From: Desulfoscipio geothermicus
Lineage (GTDB): Bacteria; Bacillota; Desulfotomaculia; Desulfotomaculales; Desulfallaceae
Length of the DNA stretch: 64,000 nt
Assembly: GCA_016841205.1 (NCBI GenBank)
Contig: JAENZP010000007.1
Coordinates: 62,001 to 126,000 of the forward strand
Direction: 5' to 3'
Of this stretch, positions 26,201 to 38,552 are shown in pieces (within the stretch, counting starts at the first letter, position 1; each line of letters starts with the position of its first letter). A program made the translations under genes and the position numbers. Under the pieces are notes generated by a model. That model did no database searches. It was not told where the DNA came from and saw only the letters and a program-made list of their open reading frames with translations.

Positions 26201-26748
26201 TTAATCTCTTCCAGCAGCTGTTTAACCGCCTCAGCTCCCATAAGCGCATTAAAATTATTACCGTACTTTTCTCGATATTCCCGGTATTCGGTTTCGGTGA
26301 GTAGTTGTTTTTTAAGCAACGGTGTTTCCATAGGATCGATTACTACATAAGAAACAAAATACAGTACTTTTTCCAATGCCCGAGGCGACATATCCAGCAA
26401 TAGCCCCATTCGACTGGGTATCCCCTTGAAATACCAGATATGAGAAACCGGAGCGGCCAGTTCAATATGACCCATTCTTTCCCGGCGCACCTTGGAACGC
26501 GTTACCTCGACACCACAACGATCACAAATTACACCCTTGTAACGAACACGTTTATATTTACCACAATGACATTCCCAGTCGCGGGTGGGACCAAAAATAC
26601 GTTCACAAAACAATCCGTCCCGCTCAGGTTTTAATGTGCGGTAATTGATGGTCTCGGGCTTTTTGACCTCACCGCTTGACCAGTTCCGGATTTGTTCCGG
26701 AGAAGCCAGGCCTATGCGAATTCGATCGAAGTTATTCAAGTCCAGCAA
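23272..26748 (-). CDS. rpoC: RNA polymerase subunit beta'
   Basis: [14 protein letters not shown]-terminal [23 protein letters not shown] zinc motif. Confidence 0.99.
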   Translation of the reverse strand: MLDLNNFDRIRIGLASPEQIRNWSSGEVKKPETINYRTLKPERDGLFCERIFGPTRDWECHCGKYKRVRYKGVICDRCGVEVTRSKVRRERMGHIELAAPVSHIWYFKGIPSRMGLLLDMSPRALEKVLYFVSYVVIDPMETPLLKKQLLTETEYREYREKYGNNFNALMGAEAVKQLLEEINLEEMNRELRLELREVSGQRKIRAVRRLEVVEAFRKSGNRPDWMILDVVPVIPPELRPMVQLDGGRFATSDLNDLYRRVINRNNRLKRLLDLGAPDIIVRNEKRMLQEAVDALIDNGRRGRPVTGPGNRPLKSLSDMLKGKQGRFRQNLLGKRVDYSGRSVIVVGPKLQLHQCGLPKEMALELFKPFVMKKLVNEGHAHNIKSAKRMVERVRPEVWDVLEEVIKDHPVMLNRAPTLHRLGIQAFEPKLVEGRAIQIHPMVCTAYNADFDGDQMAVHLPLSSEAQAEARLLMLSAHNILNPKDGHPVAIPTQDMVLGSYYLTMEKPGDLGEGKMFCSAEEARMAYENGVVSLHAKVKIRLHGELLETTVGRVIFNSVIPRKLGYFNRVADKKTLGKIVDESYRKLGFSATGEFLDGIKSLGFKFATKAGVTISNADIIIPSEKKEILNDAEKQVGKVEVQYRRGLITEEERYRKVIGIWNDATRKVTDALIDSLDKFNPVYMMANSGARGNIQQIRQLAGMRGLMADPSGRIIDLPIKANFREGLTVLEYFISTHGARKGLADTALRTADSGYLTRRLVDVAQDVIVREVDCGTQEGISVSEIKDGTEVIEKLEDRIAGRIALDDIIHPETGEVLVSAGQVIEYDDADSIVTAGIKKVKIRSVLTCKSRYGVCINCYGRNLATGRMVDIGEAVGIIAAQSIGEPGTQLTMRTFHTGGVAGDDITQGLPRVEELFEARKPKGQAIISEEGGVVELREVKGRREIDITSDDGSKNNYLIPYGARMKVHNGDRVDAGDELTEGSVNPHDLLKIKGPTGVQIYLLHEVQRVYRLQGVDINDKHIEVMIRQMLRKVRVEDQGDTSLLPGGLIDIFDFEEENRLIELEGGELAQEKPVLLGITKASLATDSFLSAASFQETTRVLTEAAIKGKMDPLLGLKENVIIGKLVPAGTGMSRYRNVEINPFEEVADLNKSVDLMTEV

Positions 26749-26780
26749 GGACCTCTCTCCCTTCGAATTTTCTTTCTGCT

Positions 26781-29700
26781 TTAGTAATTCTCCTCATCGG
26801 GGTCTAAATCGTCTACAAATGCGTCTTCAAGATTATCTTCCTCATCAACAATATCATCCAATTCAATATCTTTATCTAGAGTATCCTCATCTAGAGTATC
26901 CTCATCTAGAGTATCCTCATCTAGCTCGTCGATATCCTCGCCCGATTCCCCGTCTTCTTCACCTTCAGTTTCATCATAATCTTCATCCCGCCGCCGCCCC
27001 CGATCCTCATGCAATTCAAGGCCCAAATCCTTGGCTGTTTCAGCAATATCGTCTTCCGCTTCCTTGATCTCAATTTCCCGGTCGTCCTCTGAAAGCACCT
27101 TCACATCCAAGGATAGGCTTTGCAGTTCCTTGATGAGGACCTTGAAAGATTCGGGCACACCGGGTTCGGGCACATTTTCGCCCTTAACAATAGATTCATA
27201 AGTTTTTACCCGGCCAACCACATCGTCAGATTTAACGGTAAGTATTTCCTGTAATGTATATGCCGCACCATATGCCTCCAAGGCCCAGACTTCCATTTCA
27301 CCAAAACGCTGGCCGCCAAACTGGGCCTTGCCACCCAATGGTTGCTGGGTGACCAATGAATATGGCCCGGTGGAACGGGCATGAATTTTGTCATCTACCA
27401 GGTGAGCAAGTTTAAGCATGTAAACATAACCCACTGTAACTGGATTGTCAAATGGTTCACCAGTACGGCCATCATACAATGTTATTTTACCGTTGGTGGG
27501 CAAACCGGCTCTTTCCAAACTGCCTACAATATCCTTTTCCAACGCACCGTTAAATACCGGGGTGGCAACGTGAATACCTAATGCATGGGCCGCCCAGCCC
27601 AGGTGTGTCTCCAAAACCTGACCGATATTCATCCGGGAAGGTACCCCCAGGGGGTTAAGCACAATTTCTATAGGAGTGCCATCCGGTAAAAACGGCATAT
27701 CCTCCTCAGGTAAAATACGGGCCACAACACCCTTATTACCGTGGCGTCCGGCCATTTTATCACCCTCGGATATTTTGCGTTTCTGGGCAATGTAAACTCG
27801 TACCAGCTGATTAACCCCGGGTGGCAGTTCATCACCATTATCTCGAGTAAATACCTTTACATCCACTATTTTGCCGGCCTCACCGTGGGGTACACGCAGT
27901 GATGTATCCCGTACTTCACGGGCCTTTTCTCCAAAAATAGCCCGAAGCAAGCGTTCTTCTGCAGTAAGCTCGGTTTCCCCCTTGGGTGTAACCTTACCTA
28001 CTAGAATATCCCCTGGCCGCACCTCGGCACCCACCCGGATAATACCACGGTCATCCAAATCCTTTAATATTTCTTCACCCACATTGGGAATATCACGGGT
28101 GATTTCCTCAGGCCCAAGCTTGGTGTCCCGGGCATCGCATTCATATTCCTCTATGTGTATAGAGGTAAAATAATCCTGTTTGACCGTCTTTTCACTGAGC
28201 AATATAGCGTCTTCGTAGTTATAGCCTTCCCAGGGCATAAAAGCCACCAATATATTACGCCCCAAGGCCAGCTCGCCATTATCAGTTGACGGCCCATCAG
28301 CAATAACCTGACCGGCCACAATCCTTTCACCTTTATTAACAATGGGGCGCATGTTAATACAGGTTCCCTGGTTAGACCTGGTGTACTTTAATAATTTATG
28401 TTTTTCCAGTCTGTCATCATCGCTTCGGATAATTATTTCAGTGGCCGTAACTTTTTCCACCACACCACTGTTATCTGCCAGCTTAACCACACCGGAATCC
28501 CGGGCCGCCTTATACTCAATACCGGTGCCGACCAACGGAGCATCAGTTCTAAGTAAAGGCACAGCTTGCCGTTGCATGTTGGCACCCATTAATGCCCGGT
28601 TGGCATCATCATGTTCTAAAAACGGTATTAACGCAGTGGCCACACTAACCACTTGCTTGGGCGAAACGTCCATGTAATCTGCTTGTTCTGAAGGTGCCAC
28701 CAATATTTCACTGCCATGACGAGCGTTGACCCGTTCCTCCGCAAAATAAGAATCCTCGTTAAGCGGGGCATTAGCCTGTGCAATAATTTGATCTTCTTCC
28801 TCATCTGCAGTAAGATATACTATTTCATCCGTTACACGCCTGTTTTCTTTATCAACCTTGCGATAAGGCGTTTCAATAAAGCCAAAGTTATTAATACGCG
28901 CATAACATGACAAAGAACCAATTAAACCAATGTTCGGACCCTCCGGGGTCTCAATGGGGCACATCCGGCCATAGTGAGAATGGTGTACATCCCGCACTTC
29001 GAAACCGGCCCGCTCCCTGCTCAAACCACCAGGCCCAAGAGCCGATAAACGCCGCTTATGGGTTAATTCAGCCAGAGGGTTGGTCTGATCCATAAATTGA
29101 CTGAGCTGGCTTGAGCCAAAAAATTCTTTTATGGCCGCTACCACGGGGCGGATGTTTATTAATACCTGCGGGGTAATGACGTCCACATCCTGGATGGTCA
29201 TACGTTCCCGCACCACACGCTCCATCCGGGACAAACCAATGCGAAACTGATTCTGCAGTAGTTCTCCTACCGAACGCAAGCGCCGGTTGCCCAGATGGTC
29301 AATATCATCTACTTGCCCCTCACCTTCCATAAGGCGCAGCAGGTAATTCACCGTTTCAATAATATCCTGAGCAGTTAACTCCCGAATAAATTCCCTAATT
29401 TTGGGGACATCAGTTTTTAAATAAGGATCATATTCGGTTTCATGGTTATCGCTTTCAGGATAACGGTACAACACCCCATGCCTTAGTTTTTTCTGAAGCT
29501 TATAACGCCCCACAACCGCTAAGTCATAACGTTTGGGATCGAAAAAAAGTGTTTCCAACAATGATCGGGCACTATCCACTGTGGGTGGCTCACCGGGGCG
29601 CAAGCGTTTGTAAATCTCAACCAGCGCGTCTTCCGTGGAATCAGTATTATCTCGCGCCAGGGTTTCCTGGATATGTATGTTTTCTTTAAACAAATCTGTG

Positions 29701-30311
29701 ATCATGATATTGGATCCATAACCCAACGCTCTAATCAATACTGTTGCGGGAATCTTTCTAGTGCGATCAATACGCACGAACAGCTGGTCATTTACATCAG
29801 TCTCAAATTCTAGCCAGGCACCACGATTGGGTATAATAGTTGCACCAAAGAGCTTTTTGCCGCTAGGGTCGTGTGTTTCCGCAAAATAAACACCGGGTGA
29901 ACGCACCAACTGGCTAACAATAACCCGCTCAGCCCCGTTTATAATAAAGGTACCTTTATCAGTCATGAGCGGGAAATCACCCATAAAAACTTCCTGTTCT
30001 TTGACCTCACCGGTTTCCTTGTTAATTAGGCGTACCTTTACCCGAAGCGGAGCGGCATAGGTAACATCTCGTTCCTTACATTGTTCAACCCCATACTTTG
30101 GCTTTCCAAGGCTGTAATCCAGAAACTCTAGCACTAAATTACCGGTAAAATCCTGAATTGGAGAAATGTCATGGAATACCTCCCTCAGCCCTGTGCCAAG
30201 AAACCAAACATACGAGTTGCGTTGCACTTCAATGAGATTAGGCAGTTTCAAAACTTCCTGGAACTTCCCAAAATTCCACCTGGTTCTAGTACCCAGTTGT
30301 TCAGGATACAT
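26781..30311 (-). CDS. rpoB: RNA polymerase subunit beta
   Basis: [61 protein letters not shown]. Confidence 0.99.
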   Translation of the reverse strand: MYPEQLGTRTRWNFGKFQEVLKLPNLIEVQRNSYVWFLGTGLREVFHDISPIQDFTGNLVLEFLDYSLGKPKYGVEQCKERDVTYAAPLRVKVRLINKETGEVKEQEVFMGDFPLMTDKGTFIINGAERVIVSQLVRSPGVYFAETHDPSGKKLFGATIIPNRGAWLEFETDVNDQLFVRIDRTRKIPATVLIRALGYGSNIMITDLFKENIHIQETLARDNTDSTEDALVEIYKRLRPGEPPTVDSARSLLETLFFDPKRYDLAVVGRYKLQKKLRHGVLYRYPESDNHETEYDPYLKTDVPKIREFIRELTAQDIIETVNYLLRLMEGEGQVDDIDHLGNRRLRSVGELLQNQFRIGLSRMERVVRERMTIQDVDVITPQVLINIRPVVAAIKEFFGSSQLSQFMDQTNPLAELTHKRRLSALGPGGLSRERAGFEVRDVHHSHYGRMCPIETPEGPNIGLIGSLSCYARINNFGFIETPYRKVDKENRRVTDEIVYLTADEEEDQIIAQANAPLNEDSYFAEERVNARHGSEILVAPSEQADYMDVSPKQVVSVATALIPFLEHDDANRALMGANMQRQAVPLLRTDAPLVGTGIEYKAARDSGVVKLADNSGVVEKVTATEIIIRSDDDRLEKHKLLKYTRSNQGTCINMRPIVNKGERIVAGQVIADGPSTDNGELALGRNILVAFMPWEGYNYEDAILLSEKTVKQDYFTSIHIEEYECDARDTKLGPEEITRDIPNVGEEILKDLDDRGIIRVGAEVRPGDILVGKVTPKGETELTAEERLLRAIFGEKAREVRDTSLRVPHGEAGKIVDVKVFTRDNGDELPPGVNQLVRVYIAQKRKISEGDKMAGRHGNKGVVARILPEEDMPFLPDGTPIEIVLNPLGVPSRMNIGQVLETHLGWAAHALGIHVATPVFNGALEKDIVGSLERAGLPTNGKITLYDGRTGEPFDNPVTVGYVYMLKLAHLVDDKIHARSTGPYSLVTQQPLGGKAQFGGQRFGEMEVWALEAYGAAYTLQEILTVKSDDVVGRVKTYESIVKGENVPEPGVPESFKVLIKELQSLSLDVKVLSEDDREIEIKEAEDDIAETAKDLGLELHEDRGRRRDEDYDETEGEEDGESGEDIDELDEDTLDEDTLDEDTLDKDIELDDIVDEEDNLEDAFVDDLDPDEENY
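26876..26920. repeat. Three perfect 15-bp tandem repeats (ctagagtatcctcat) inside rpoB
   Basis: Direct reading; encodes DEDTL repeats in the C-terminal tail. Confidence 0.95.
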
Positions 30312-30566
30312 CTACAGCACCACACTCCCCAAAAGGCAATATATATTAATACAGACAACGAAAAGCAAGGTCTTGTCCTTCACAATCCCTCGCTTACTAA
30401 CAAAATAAAAAAAGCTGTCTAATATATTATTTCCAATTATATTATTTCCAATTTTTTTATGGCGAATACATTAAGCAAGTATGCATAAAAAATATATTGG
30501 CTTGTTAAACCCAGCTCGGAATAATTTGGTGTTATTACCAATGCTTTTCACAATAGGCATTTTTGA

Positions 30567-30595
30567 ATTATAACATATCACTTTATGATTGTCAA
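30567..30595 (-). promoter_or_regulatory. Perfect-consensus sigma-A promoter for rpoBC
   Basis: Minus strand TTGACA-N17-TATAAT with extended -10 TGt. Confidence 0.85.
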
Positions 30596-30597
30596 GA

Positions 30598-30630
30598 GAA
30601 AAAACCGCACTCCAGCCAGAGAGCGGTTCA
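30598..30630 (-). terminator. Rho-independent terminator after rplL
   Basis: Minus strand AACCGCtctctggctggagtGCGGTTTTTTC. Confidence 0.8.
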
Positions 30631-30651
30631 TAAGTTAATATTTAATAACAA

Positions 30652-31032
30652 CTACTTAATTTCTACGGTGGCACCAGCCTCAACAAGCTTGGCCTTAAGT
30701 GCTTCAGCATCTTCCTTGCTAATTTTTTCTTTAATTGGTTTAGGGGCGCTATCCACTAATTCCTTGGATTCCTTCAGACCCAGACCGGTGGCCTCACGCA
30801 CCACTTTAATGACGTTAACTTTCTTATCCCCAACAGCTGATAAAATTACGTCAAATTCAGTTTGTGCTTCTTCCTCTGCCGGAGCAGCACCACCAGCTGC
30901 GGGAGCAGCCATAGCTGCAACGGGGGCAGCAGCACTTACACCAAATTCATCTTCAAAAGCCTTGACCAGTTCGGCCAGTTCCAACACGGTTAAGCCTTTT
31001 ACGGCTTCAAGTATTTCTGCAACTTTGGACAT
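30652..31032 (-). CDS. rplL: 50S ribosomal protein L7/L12
   Basis: EKTEFDVIL-type region [48 protein letters not shown]. Confidence 0.99.
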   Translation of the reverse strand: MSKVAEILEAVKGLTVLELAELVKAFEDEFGVSAAAPVAAMAAPAAGGAAPAEEEAQTEFDVILSAVGDKKVNVIKVVREATGLGLKESKELVDSAPKPIKEKISKEDAEALKAKLVEAGATVEIK

Positions 31033-31094
31033 TAATTTAAACCTCCCTAAATTTTAGTTTCTTATAAAAATCCCGGTTGATATTTATTCAAAAC

Positions 31095-31640
31095 TTAAAC
31101 TGCTGCTTCACCGGCTTTTTTTTCACGCACGGCATCAAGCACATAAACAAGATTCCTCAGCAGACCCTGCAATGCCCCGGCAAAACCATACATGGGAGCC
31201 TGCATTCCCCCCAGTACTTGTGCCAGCAACACCTCTCGAGAAGGCAAATTAGCCAATGCCTTAACTTGCTCTGCACCAATAATCTGTCCTTCCAAAATGG
31301 CTGCTTTTACTTCCAACATTTTAAACTCTTTAATAAAATCATACAACACTTTGGCCGGTGCCACCGGATCATTTAGTCCAAAAGCTAAAGCGGTAGGGCC
31401 TTCCAGATAGGGGCTTGCACCCTCCATGTCTAGTTCCCGTGCCGCAATTTTAATTATTGTGTTTTTGGCCACCTTTAACTCGCTTCCAGACTCACGCATT
31501 CTCCGACGCAACTTAGTTATAGCATCTACATTAATACCCTTATAATCAGCCATTATAATAATTTGCGAGGAACCCATCTTTTCTTTGAGCATTTGTAACA
31601 TTTGTTCTTTTCCCTGTTTATCAATAGGCAATATGTACAC
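31095..31640 (-). CDS. rplJ: 50S ribosomal protein L10
   Basis: IIIMADYKGINVDAITKLRRRMRESGSELKVAKNTI. Confidence 0.98.
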   Translation of the reverse strand: MYILPIDKQGKEQMLQMLKEKMGSSQIIIMADYKGINVDAITKLRRRMRESGSELKVAKNTIIKIAARELDMEGASPYLEGPTALAFGLNDPVAPAKVLYDFIKEFKMLEVKAAILEGQIIGAEQVKALANLPSREVLLAQVLGGMQAPMYGFAGALQGLLRNLVYVLDAVREKKAGEAAV

Positions 31641-31654
31641 CTCCTTTTCTAGTA

Positions 31655-31810
31655 ACTAAAAAACCTCCGGCGCAGACACACATGCCAGAGGCCCGTTTAA
31701 GCAAACGCTTAAAAGGTTTAACCCTCCCGGCCTCGGCTGGCGGCGCTTGACCATTAAGCCCTTTTCGGGCACCTGCTGTCTGCGGCTAGGTATCACTATG
31801 CAGTTTAACT
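31655..31810 (-). ncRNA. Ribosomal protein L10 leader
   Basis: About 170-nt GC-rich structured rplA-rplJ spacer (cctccggcgcagac..aagcccttttcgggc..gtctgcggctagg), conserved position of the L10 leader. Confidence 0.7.
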
Positions 31811-31812
31811 TA

Positions 31813-32511
31813 TCAGGCAGTAATTTTTTGGGCACTAACCTTAACACCGGGCCCCATGGTGGTAGTCAACGTAACACCTTTGATATACTGACCTTTGGCT
31901 GCCGTTGGTTTAACACGGATAAGTTGTTCAACCAGCGCTTTTAAGTTTTCAGTTAACTTTTCGGAATCAAAAGATGCTTTACCTATTGGGGCGTGAATAT
32001 TCCCGGCTTTATCCACCCGATATTCAATTTTACCAGCTTTTACTTCTTGAACAGCCTGGGTAACATCAAAGGTAACCGTACCTGTTTTGGGATTGGGCAT
32101 TAACCCTCGGGGTCCAAGCACACGACCCAATTTACCAACCATACCCATCATATCCGGTGTGGCAATAGCCACTTCAAACCCCAGCCAGCCTTCCTTTTGG
32201 ATCTTTTCAACCATATCCTCCGCACCTACAAAATCCGCTCCGGCAGCTTCAGCCTCTTTGGCTTTATCACCTTTGGCAAATACCAGCACACTACGAGTTT
32301 TACCAGTACCATGAGGTAAAACCATGGCACCGCGGACCTGTTGGTCAGCATGTCTTGGATCCACATTGAGTTTTACGGCAACTTCCATTGTTTCATCAAA
32401 TTTGGCTTTGGCCAGGCTCTTTAATAGCTCAATGGCTTCTATTGGATCATATAGTTTAGCGCGATCAATTTGTTTGGCCGCATCTTGATACCTTTTTCCT
32501 CTTTTTGACAT
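31813..32511 (-). CDS. rplA: 50S ribosomal protein L1
   Basis: [31 protein letters not shown]. Confidence 0.99.
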   Translation of the reverse strand: MSKRGKRYQDAAKQIDRAKLYDPIEAIELLKSLAKAKFDETMEVAVKLNVDPRHADQQVRGAMVLPHGTGKTRSVLVFAKGDKAKEAEAAGADFVGAEDMVEKIQKEGWLGFEVAIATPDMMGMVGKLGRVLGPRGLMPNPKTGTVTFDVTQAVQEVKAGKIEYRVDKAGNIHAPIGKASFDSEKLTENLKALVEQLIRVKPTAAKGQYIKGVTLTTTMGPGVKVSAQKITA

Positions 32512-32556
32512 ATATAGACCTCCCTGTGGTATAACGGATTAATCCTCCCACATTTT

Positions 32557-32982
32557 TTAACCGGCTATCTCTATACCCATACTGCGGGCAGTCCCCTCAA
32601 TCATGCGCATAGCCGCATCAACACCGGTAGCGTTTAAGTCCTGCATCTTTAACTCGGCAATTTCTCGCACCTGAGCGCTGGTTACCTTGCCGACTTTCTT
32701 CTTGTTAGGTTCACCCGACGCAGTCTCCAGCCCGGCCGCCTTTTTCAATAGTACCGCTGCCGGCGGAGTTTTAGTGACAAACGTAAAACTCCTATCCTCA
32801 TAAACAGTTATTTCCACAGGGACAATCATCCCCGCCTGCTTCGCTGTACGCTCATTATAATCTTTAACAAATTGCATAATATTAACCCCATGTTGGCCCA
32901 ATGCTGGTCCTACCGGGGGAGCGGGAGTAGCTTTACCCGCCATCACCTGCAATTTGATAACTGCTGCCACCCGTTTAGCCAA
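32557..32982 (-). CDS. rplK: 50S ribosomal protein L11
   Basis: [35 protein letters not shown]. Confidence 0.99.
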   Translation of the reverse strand: MAKRVAAVIKLQVMAGKATPAPPVGPALGQHGVNIMQFVKDYNERTAKQAGMIVPVEITVYEDRSFTFVTKTPPAAVLLKKAAGLETASGEPNKKKVGKVTSAQVREIAELKMQDLNATGVDAAMRMIEGTARSMGIEIAG

Positions 32983-33004
32983 ATGTCACACCTCCTATCA
33001 CTGC

Positions 33005-33532
33005 TTATTTTAATTTTTCAACTTGGTTATAATCAAGCTCCACCGGGGTTTCCCTGCCAAACATGGATATCAATACCCTTAACTTGCTTTTATCCAGCAG
33101 TATTTCTTCAATAACCCCGCCAAAATTTTCAAAAGGCCCGGAAATAACTCGTACCTGCTCACCGGCGTTAAAGTCAACCTTAGCACGCGGCTCTTCCATG
33201 CCCATTGTCCTGATAATTTGCCGGGCTTCCGCTTCATCCAGAGGAATAGGCTTAGCCCCGCTACCTACAAAGCCGGTTACTCCGGGAGTATTACGCACCA
33301 CGTACCATGAATCATCGGTCATTATCATTTCCACCAGCACGTATCCGGGGAAAATTTTCCGTTTGGTAACCTTTTTTTTGCCATCTTTCAGTTCAACCTC
33401 GTCTTCCATGGGAACCAAAATACGGAATATCTTGTCTTCCATATTCATGGACTCAATGCGCTTTTCCAGGTTCGCCTTAACCTTGTTTTCGTAACCTGAA
33501 TAGGTATGTATGACAAACCAGCGCTTACTCAT
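33005..33532 (-). CDS. nusG: Transcription termination/antitermination protein NusG
   Basis: MSKRWFVIHTYSGYENKVKANLEKR; KOW domain. Confidence 0.98.
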   Translation of the reverse strand: MSKRWFVIHTYSGYENKVKANLEKRIESMNMEDKIFRILVPMEDEVELKDGKKKVTKRKIFPGYVLVEMIMTDDSWYVVRNTPGVTGFVGSGAKPIPLDEAEARQIIRTMGMEEPRAKVDFNAGEQVRVISGPFENFGGVIEEILLDKSKLRVLISMFGRETPVELDYNQVEKLK

Positions 33533-33577
33533 ATACATAAGGGACCCGGCGTGAACGCAGGCCCCTCACCCCCTTGA

Positions 33578-33892
33578 TTATTTTATCAGCATACCCATGG
33601 CCGATCCGAGAATTATATCAAACACCCAGATTAACATTGCCACAAACACAACCGAAACCAAAACCACTGAAGTATAAATAATGGTTTCTTTGCGAGTTGG
33701 CCAGTGCACTTTTTTAAGTTCGTTCACTACTCCGCGGAAAAAAGATTTAGTTTGTTCAATCCGTTTAGGCTTATTGGTAGTAGCATTTTTTTTGGCCACT
33801 TCTTTGCGGTTATCTTTTTTAACCAGTTCTTTCCCAATGCCTGTGTCTTTATCTTTTTTCATAGAACCGTCCTGTTTTTTGGCAACGGCCAC
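33578..33892 (-). CDS. secE: Preprotein translocase subunit SecE
   Basis: FFRGVVNELKKVHWPTRKETIIYTSVVLVSVVFVAMLIWVFD. Confidence 0.95.
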   Translation of the reverse strand: MAVAKKQDGSMKKDKDTGIGKELVKKDNRKEVAKKNATTNKPKRIEQTKSFFRGVVNELKKVHWPTRKETIIYTSVVLVSVVFVAMLIWVFDIILGSAMGMLIK

Positions 33893-33915
33893 TTATGCCA
33901 CATCCTTAAATATAC

Positions 33916-34065
33916 TTATCTAGTCTCTTTATGCATGGTATGGGTATGACAAAACTTGCAATACTTCTTCATCTCAATACGGTTAGGGTCGTTTTTCTTA
34001 TTCTTGGTTGTTGTATAGTTTCTTTGCTTACACTCTGTACAGGCCAACGTTACTGCTACCCTCAC
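33916..34065 (-). CDS. rpmG: 50S ribosomal protein L33 (GTG start; not in ORF track)
   Basis: Manual translation (V)[48 protein letters not shown]. Confidence 0.97.
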   Translation of the reverse strand: MRVAVTLACTECKQRNYTTTKNKKNDPNRIEMKKYCKFCHTHTMHKETR

Positions 34066-34207
34066 CGGACCCACCTCCCTAAACTAAAAAAGGCATTTTG
34101 TCCTTTTTTTAAAAATTACCTTACAAACTTTATCACAATTCAAATGTGGTGTCAAGATAAGGGTGGAAATCGGCAGCGACCAATTAACCACCCCTGACGC
34201 ATTAAAA

Positions 34208-35410
<1,203 letters not shown>

Positions 35411-35736
35411 GGTTGGTCTTAATTCCTCCTTGCATTTATCCTTAATTAAATAGTTTAGTTTGTGGCATATTACGCTTGCCAATCAGCAATATTACGCATG
35501 AAATATGCTTAAAAGCTTAAGGCTTGGCCAGATTAAAAACATACAAGAGCATTACAAAACCACGTAAAATCTAGCAAGCAAGATTTTACCTGTATGATAC
35601 TATGTATGAAACAACATTTATTTATTATTTCCAATTTTACCATTTTTATTAACTGACACTCAAACAACAATTTTATTCGATAGTCATCAAATAAATCCTT
35701 CTTTGACCAAACGAAATTTGTAAGAATACTAAAATG

Positions 35737-35762
35737 CAAAAAAACCAGCTCTATGCTGGTTT
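35737..35762 (-). terminator. Terminator of the five-tRNA cluster
   Basis: Minus strand AAACCAGCatagaGCTGGTTTTTTTG. Confidence 0.8.
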
Positions 35763-35764
35763 AT

Positions 35765-35841
35765 TGGTAGCGGCGCAGGGATTTGAACCCCGGACACTGC
35801 GGGTATGAACCGCATGCTCTAACCAACTGAGCTACGCCGCC
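35765..35841 (-). tRNA. tRNA-Met (CAT), elongator-type
   Basis: GGCGGCGTAGCTCAGTTGGTTAGAGCATGCGGTTCATACCCGCAGTGTCCGGGGTTCAAATCCCTGCGCCGCTACCA. Confidence 0.95.
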
Positions 35842-35852
35842 ATATATTAAGC

Positions 35853-35928
<76 letters not shown>

Positions 35929-35931
35929 ATT

Positions 35932-36007
35932 TGGTTGCGGGGGGGGGATTTGAACCCCCGACCTTCGGGTTATGAGCCCGACGAGCTGCCAGCTGCTCCA
36001 CCCCGCG
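35932..36007 (-). tRNA. tRNA-fMet (CAT), initiator
   Basis: CGCGGGGTGGAGCAGC..TCGGGCTCATAACCCGA..; C1:A72 mismatch and GGG/CCC anticodon stem. Confidence 0.95.
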
Positions 36008-36078
36008 TCAACATTTATTACTATACCATATTTTTAAATACTTTTCAAATATCAGTTGCTGTAAGTTTGTTTAAGATT

Positions 36079-36163
<85 letters not shown>

Positions 36164-36201
36164 ACTATAATGTTCAGCAAATCGATTAAGCCAAAAAATA
36201 C

Positions 36202-36277
36202 TGGAGCCGGCGATGGGACTCGAACCCGCAACCTGCTGATTACAAGTCAGCTGCTCTACCAATTGAGCTACGCCGGC
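36202..36277 (-). tRNA. tRNA-Thr (TGT)
   Basis: GCCGGCGTAGCTCAATTGGTAGAGCAGCTGACTTGTAATCAGCAGGTTGCGGGTTCGAGTCCCATCGCCGGCTCCA. Confidence 0.96.
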
Positions 36278-36360
36278 ACTAGCGACAAAAGTTATTATAA
36301 GCGAAGGATGTATCTTTGTCAACAGATTGATGCAATTAAAATATTTAAATGTAACACAAC

Positions 36361-36397
36361 AGAAAGCCAGCTGCCCCGACGAGCAATCTGGCTTTCT
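36361..36397 (-). terminator. Terminator-like hairpin after sigH
   Basis: AGAAAGCCAG ... CTGGCTTTCT, 10-bp stem. Confidence 0.6.
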
Positions 36398-36414
36398 TGA
36401 CCTGTAAAAAATTA

Positions 36415-37062
36415 TTAGACTTCCCTTTTTTCCAGATAACGCTCCAACTTGCGTTTTACTCTTTGTAAAGCATTGTCAATAGATTTAACGTGCCTTTTAA
36501 GATCTTCGGCAATTTCCTGGTAAGATTTGCCTTCCAGGTAAGACATCAACACTTTCCACTCCAATGAACTCAGTATCTCACCCATCTTTTCTTCTATGTC
36601 ATCGAATTCTTCCCGACTGATAATCAGCTCTTCAGGATCGGATATTTTAGAACCCGATATAACATCCAGCAGGGTACGATCAGAGTCCTCGTCATAAATG
36701 GGTTTATTCAAAGAAACATACGAATTTAGTGGAATATGCTTTTGTCTGGTGGCAGTTTTTATAGCTGTTATGATCTGGCGTGTAATACATAGTTCTGCAA
36801 AAGCACGAAAAGACGACAACTTGTCCATCCTAAAATCACGAATAGCCTTATATAGACCAATCATACCCTCCTGGATAATATCCTCCCGATCCGCACCGAT
36901 CAAAAAATAAGAACGGGCTTTGGCTCGTACAAAATTTTTATACTTGTTAATTAAATACTCAAGAGCTGCGTCGTCACCCTCACGAGCAAACTCCACAACG
37001 TCTTCGTCAATCATCAATTGAAAATCGCTGGAAGCATCCATTTGGGCGTGTAAATTCAACAA
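36415..37062 (-). CDS. sigH: RNA polymerase sporulation sigma factor SigH
   Basis: KYKNFVRAKARSYFLIGADREDIIQEGMIGLYKAIRDF; TTG start inferred from GGGAGG RBS. Confidence 0.95.
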   Translation of the reverse strand: MLNLHAQMDASSDFQLMIDEDVVEFAREGDDAALEYLINKYKNFVRAKARSYFLIGADREDIIQEGMIGLYKAIRDFRMDKLSSFRAFAELCITRQIITAIKTATRQKHIPLNSYVSLNKPIYDEDSDRTLLDVISGSKISDPEELIISREEFDDIEEKMGEILSSLEWKVLMSYLEGKSYQEIAEDLKRHVKSIDNALQRVKRKLERYLEKREV

Positions 37063-37230
37063 TATCCCTCCCGCCGTAATCTCCCCAACGAAACCCACAA
37101 AGAAAAAAACAACCCACACCGCTTCTTAAAACAATTAAAATCCAGGCACTATTAGTCCTAGATAGCCATGGGGCATAAAAATGATATAAATATTATAATC
37201 AACTAGCTAGTACACACATTTATAGACTTT

Positions 37231-37259
37231 ATTATAACCATACCCGAAGGGCTCGTCAA
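37231..37259 (-). promoter_or_regulatory. Putative sigma-A promoter of sigH
   Basis: Minus strand TTGACG-N17-TATAAT. Confidence 0.75.
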
Positions 37260-37287
37260 GAAAAAAAGCTTCCTTCCTATATATACC

Positions 37288-37800
37288 CTATTCTTTTTTT
37301 CTTCTCCACTGTTCAAATATTTGGCGGACATGCCCCGCTAAACGGTTTTCCAAATAACTATCGGTATAATCTTTACGCGTCAGATGCTGTTGATTTTCTT
37401 TCCCTATCTCACGCACCTTGGTCATAAGCTCCCCTGGCGTCATACGGTAAGCACCCCGCCCAAAAACAACCCTTTGTTCCTCCCAATCGGAAGTAACCAC
37501 TCGGATATTGCCATCCCTTGGAATATCACCAACCAACCTTTCAATCAAAGAGTCAGCAGTCTCTTCTTCCCGAGTATAAAAAATTTGCACCCCACTTACT
37601 TCTATATACCTTTCTACATCACCCTTGACACTATGTGCGTCAAAAACTAAAACAACCCTGTCGCCGCTAAACCCGGCGTAATTGACTAAAATGTCCACTA
37701 ACTTGTCCCGAGCATGCTCCATGTTTTCGTTCGCCAATTTGGACAATTCCGGCCAAGCATGGACAACATTATAACCATCCACTACTATGTATTCATTCAT
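37288..37800 (-). CDS. NYN-domain (YacP/Rae1-like) ribonuclease
   Basis: YIVVDGYNVVHAWPEL..VVLVFDAHSVKGD..VRVVTSDWEEQRVVFGRGAYRMTPGEL. Confidence 0.9.
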   Translation of the reverse strand: MNEYIVVDGYNVVHAWPELSKLANENMEHARDKLVDILVNYAGFSGDRVVLVFDAHSVKGDVERYIEVSGVQIFYTREEETADSLIERLVGDIPRDGNIRVVTSDWEEQRVVFGRGAYRMTPGELMTKVREIGKENQQHLTRKDYTDSYLENRLAGHVRQIFEQWRRKKE

Positions 37801-37801
37801 T

Positions 37802-38545
37802 TTATTTCCTACTTCTCTGACGTACCACATCAAACAACACCAGGGCAGCCGCAACTGAGGCGTTAAGTGAATTAACCCGGCCCGCCATAGGGAGCTTAAC
37901 TAACAAATCGCACTTTTCCCGCACCAGCCGTCCCAGTCCTTTATCTTCCCCACCGATTACTATAGCCAGCGGACCTGATAAAGAAGCATCCCAAACCAAC
38001 TGCGGGGCATCGGGATGCGCACCCACCACCCAAATGCCCCGCTCTTTAAGTAATTCAATGGTTCGGGCCATATTACCCACCCGGGCTACGGGTACAAACT
38101 CCACCGCTCCGGCTGAGGACTTAACCACCACCGGGGTAACCGCTGAAGCCCGGCGCCTGGGTATAATCACCCCGTGCGCTCCCGCCGCGTCAGCAGAGCG
38201 AATGATTGCCCCTAAATTATGAGGATCTGTAACCTCATCCAGCAGCACAAGCAAGGGGTCATCGTCTTTTATACCATCTAGCATATCCTCAAGCTCTACA
38301 TATGCGTAAGGCGCCACCTGAGCAATTACGCCCTGGTGCACCATACCAGGTGCCATACGATCCAAAAACTGTTTGTCCACATTTTGCACAGGCACCTGTT
38401 TTTCCCTGGCCAAATTGCTAATATCTGCGGTGACGGCTGATTTCATGCCCCGGGCCAGGTAAATTTTATTTATGGTCCGGTCGGCCCGTAATGCTTCACA
38501 TACCGGATTGCGTCCAATAACAATTTGTTCCATAAACTTCCCCAC
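37802..38545 (-). CDS. rlmB: 23S rRNA (guanosine-2'-O-)-methyltransferase RlmB
   Basis: DEVTDPHNLGAIIRSADAAGAHGVIIPRRRA, SpoU/TrmH family. Confidence 0.95.
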   Translation of the reverse strand: MGKFMEQIVIGRNPVCEALRADRTINKIYLARGMKSAVTADISNLAREKQVPVQNVDKQFLDRMAPGMVHQGVIAQVAPYAYVELEDMLDGIKDDDPLLVLLDEVTDPHNLGAIIRSADAAGAHGVIIPRRRASAVTPVVVKSSAGAVEFVPVARVGNMARTIELLKERGIWVVGAHPDAPQLVWDASLSGPLAIVIGGEDKGLGRLVREKCDLLVKLPMAGRVNSLNASVAAALVLFDVVRQRSRK

Positions 38546-38552
38546 CCAGTAA

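Noticed and set aside
26645-27067. Plus-strand ORF with [16 protein letters not shown] repeat
   Set aside because: Antisense reading of the rpoB acidic-tail tandem repeat
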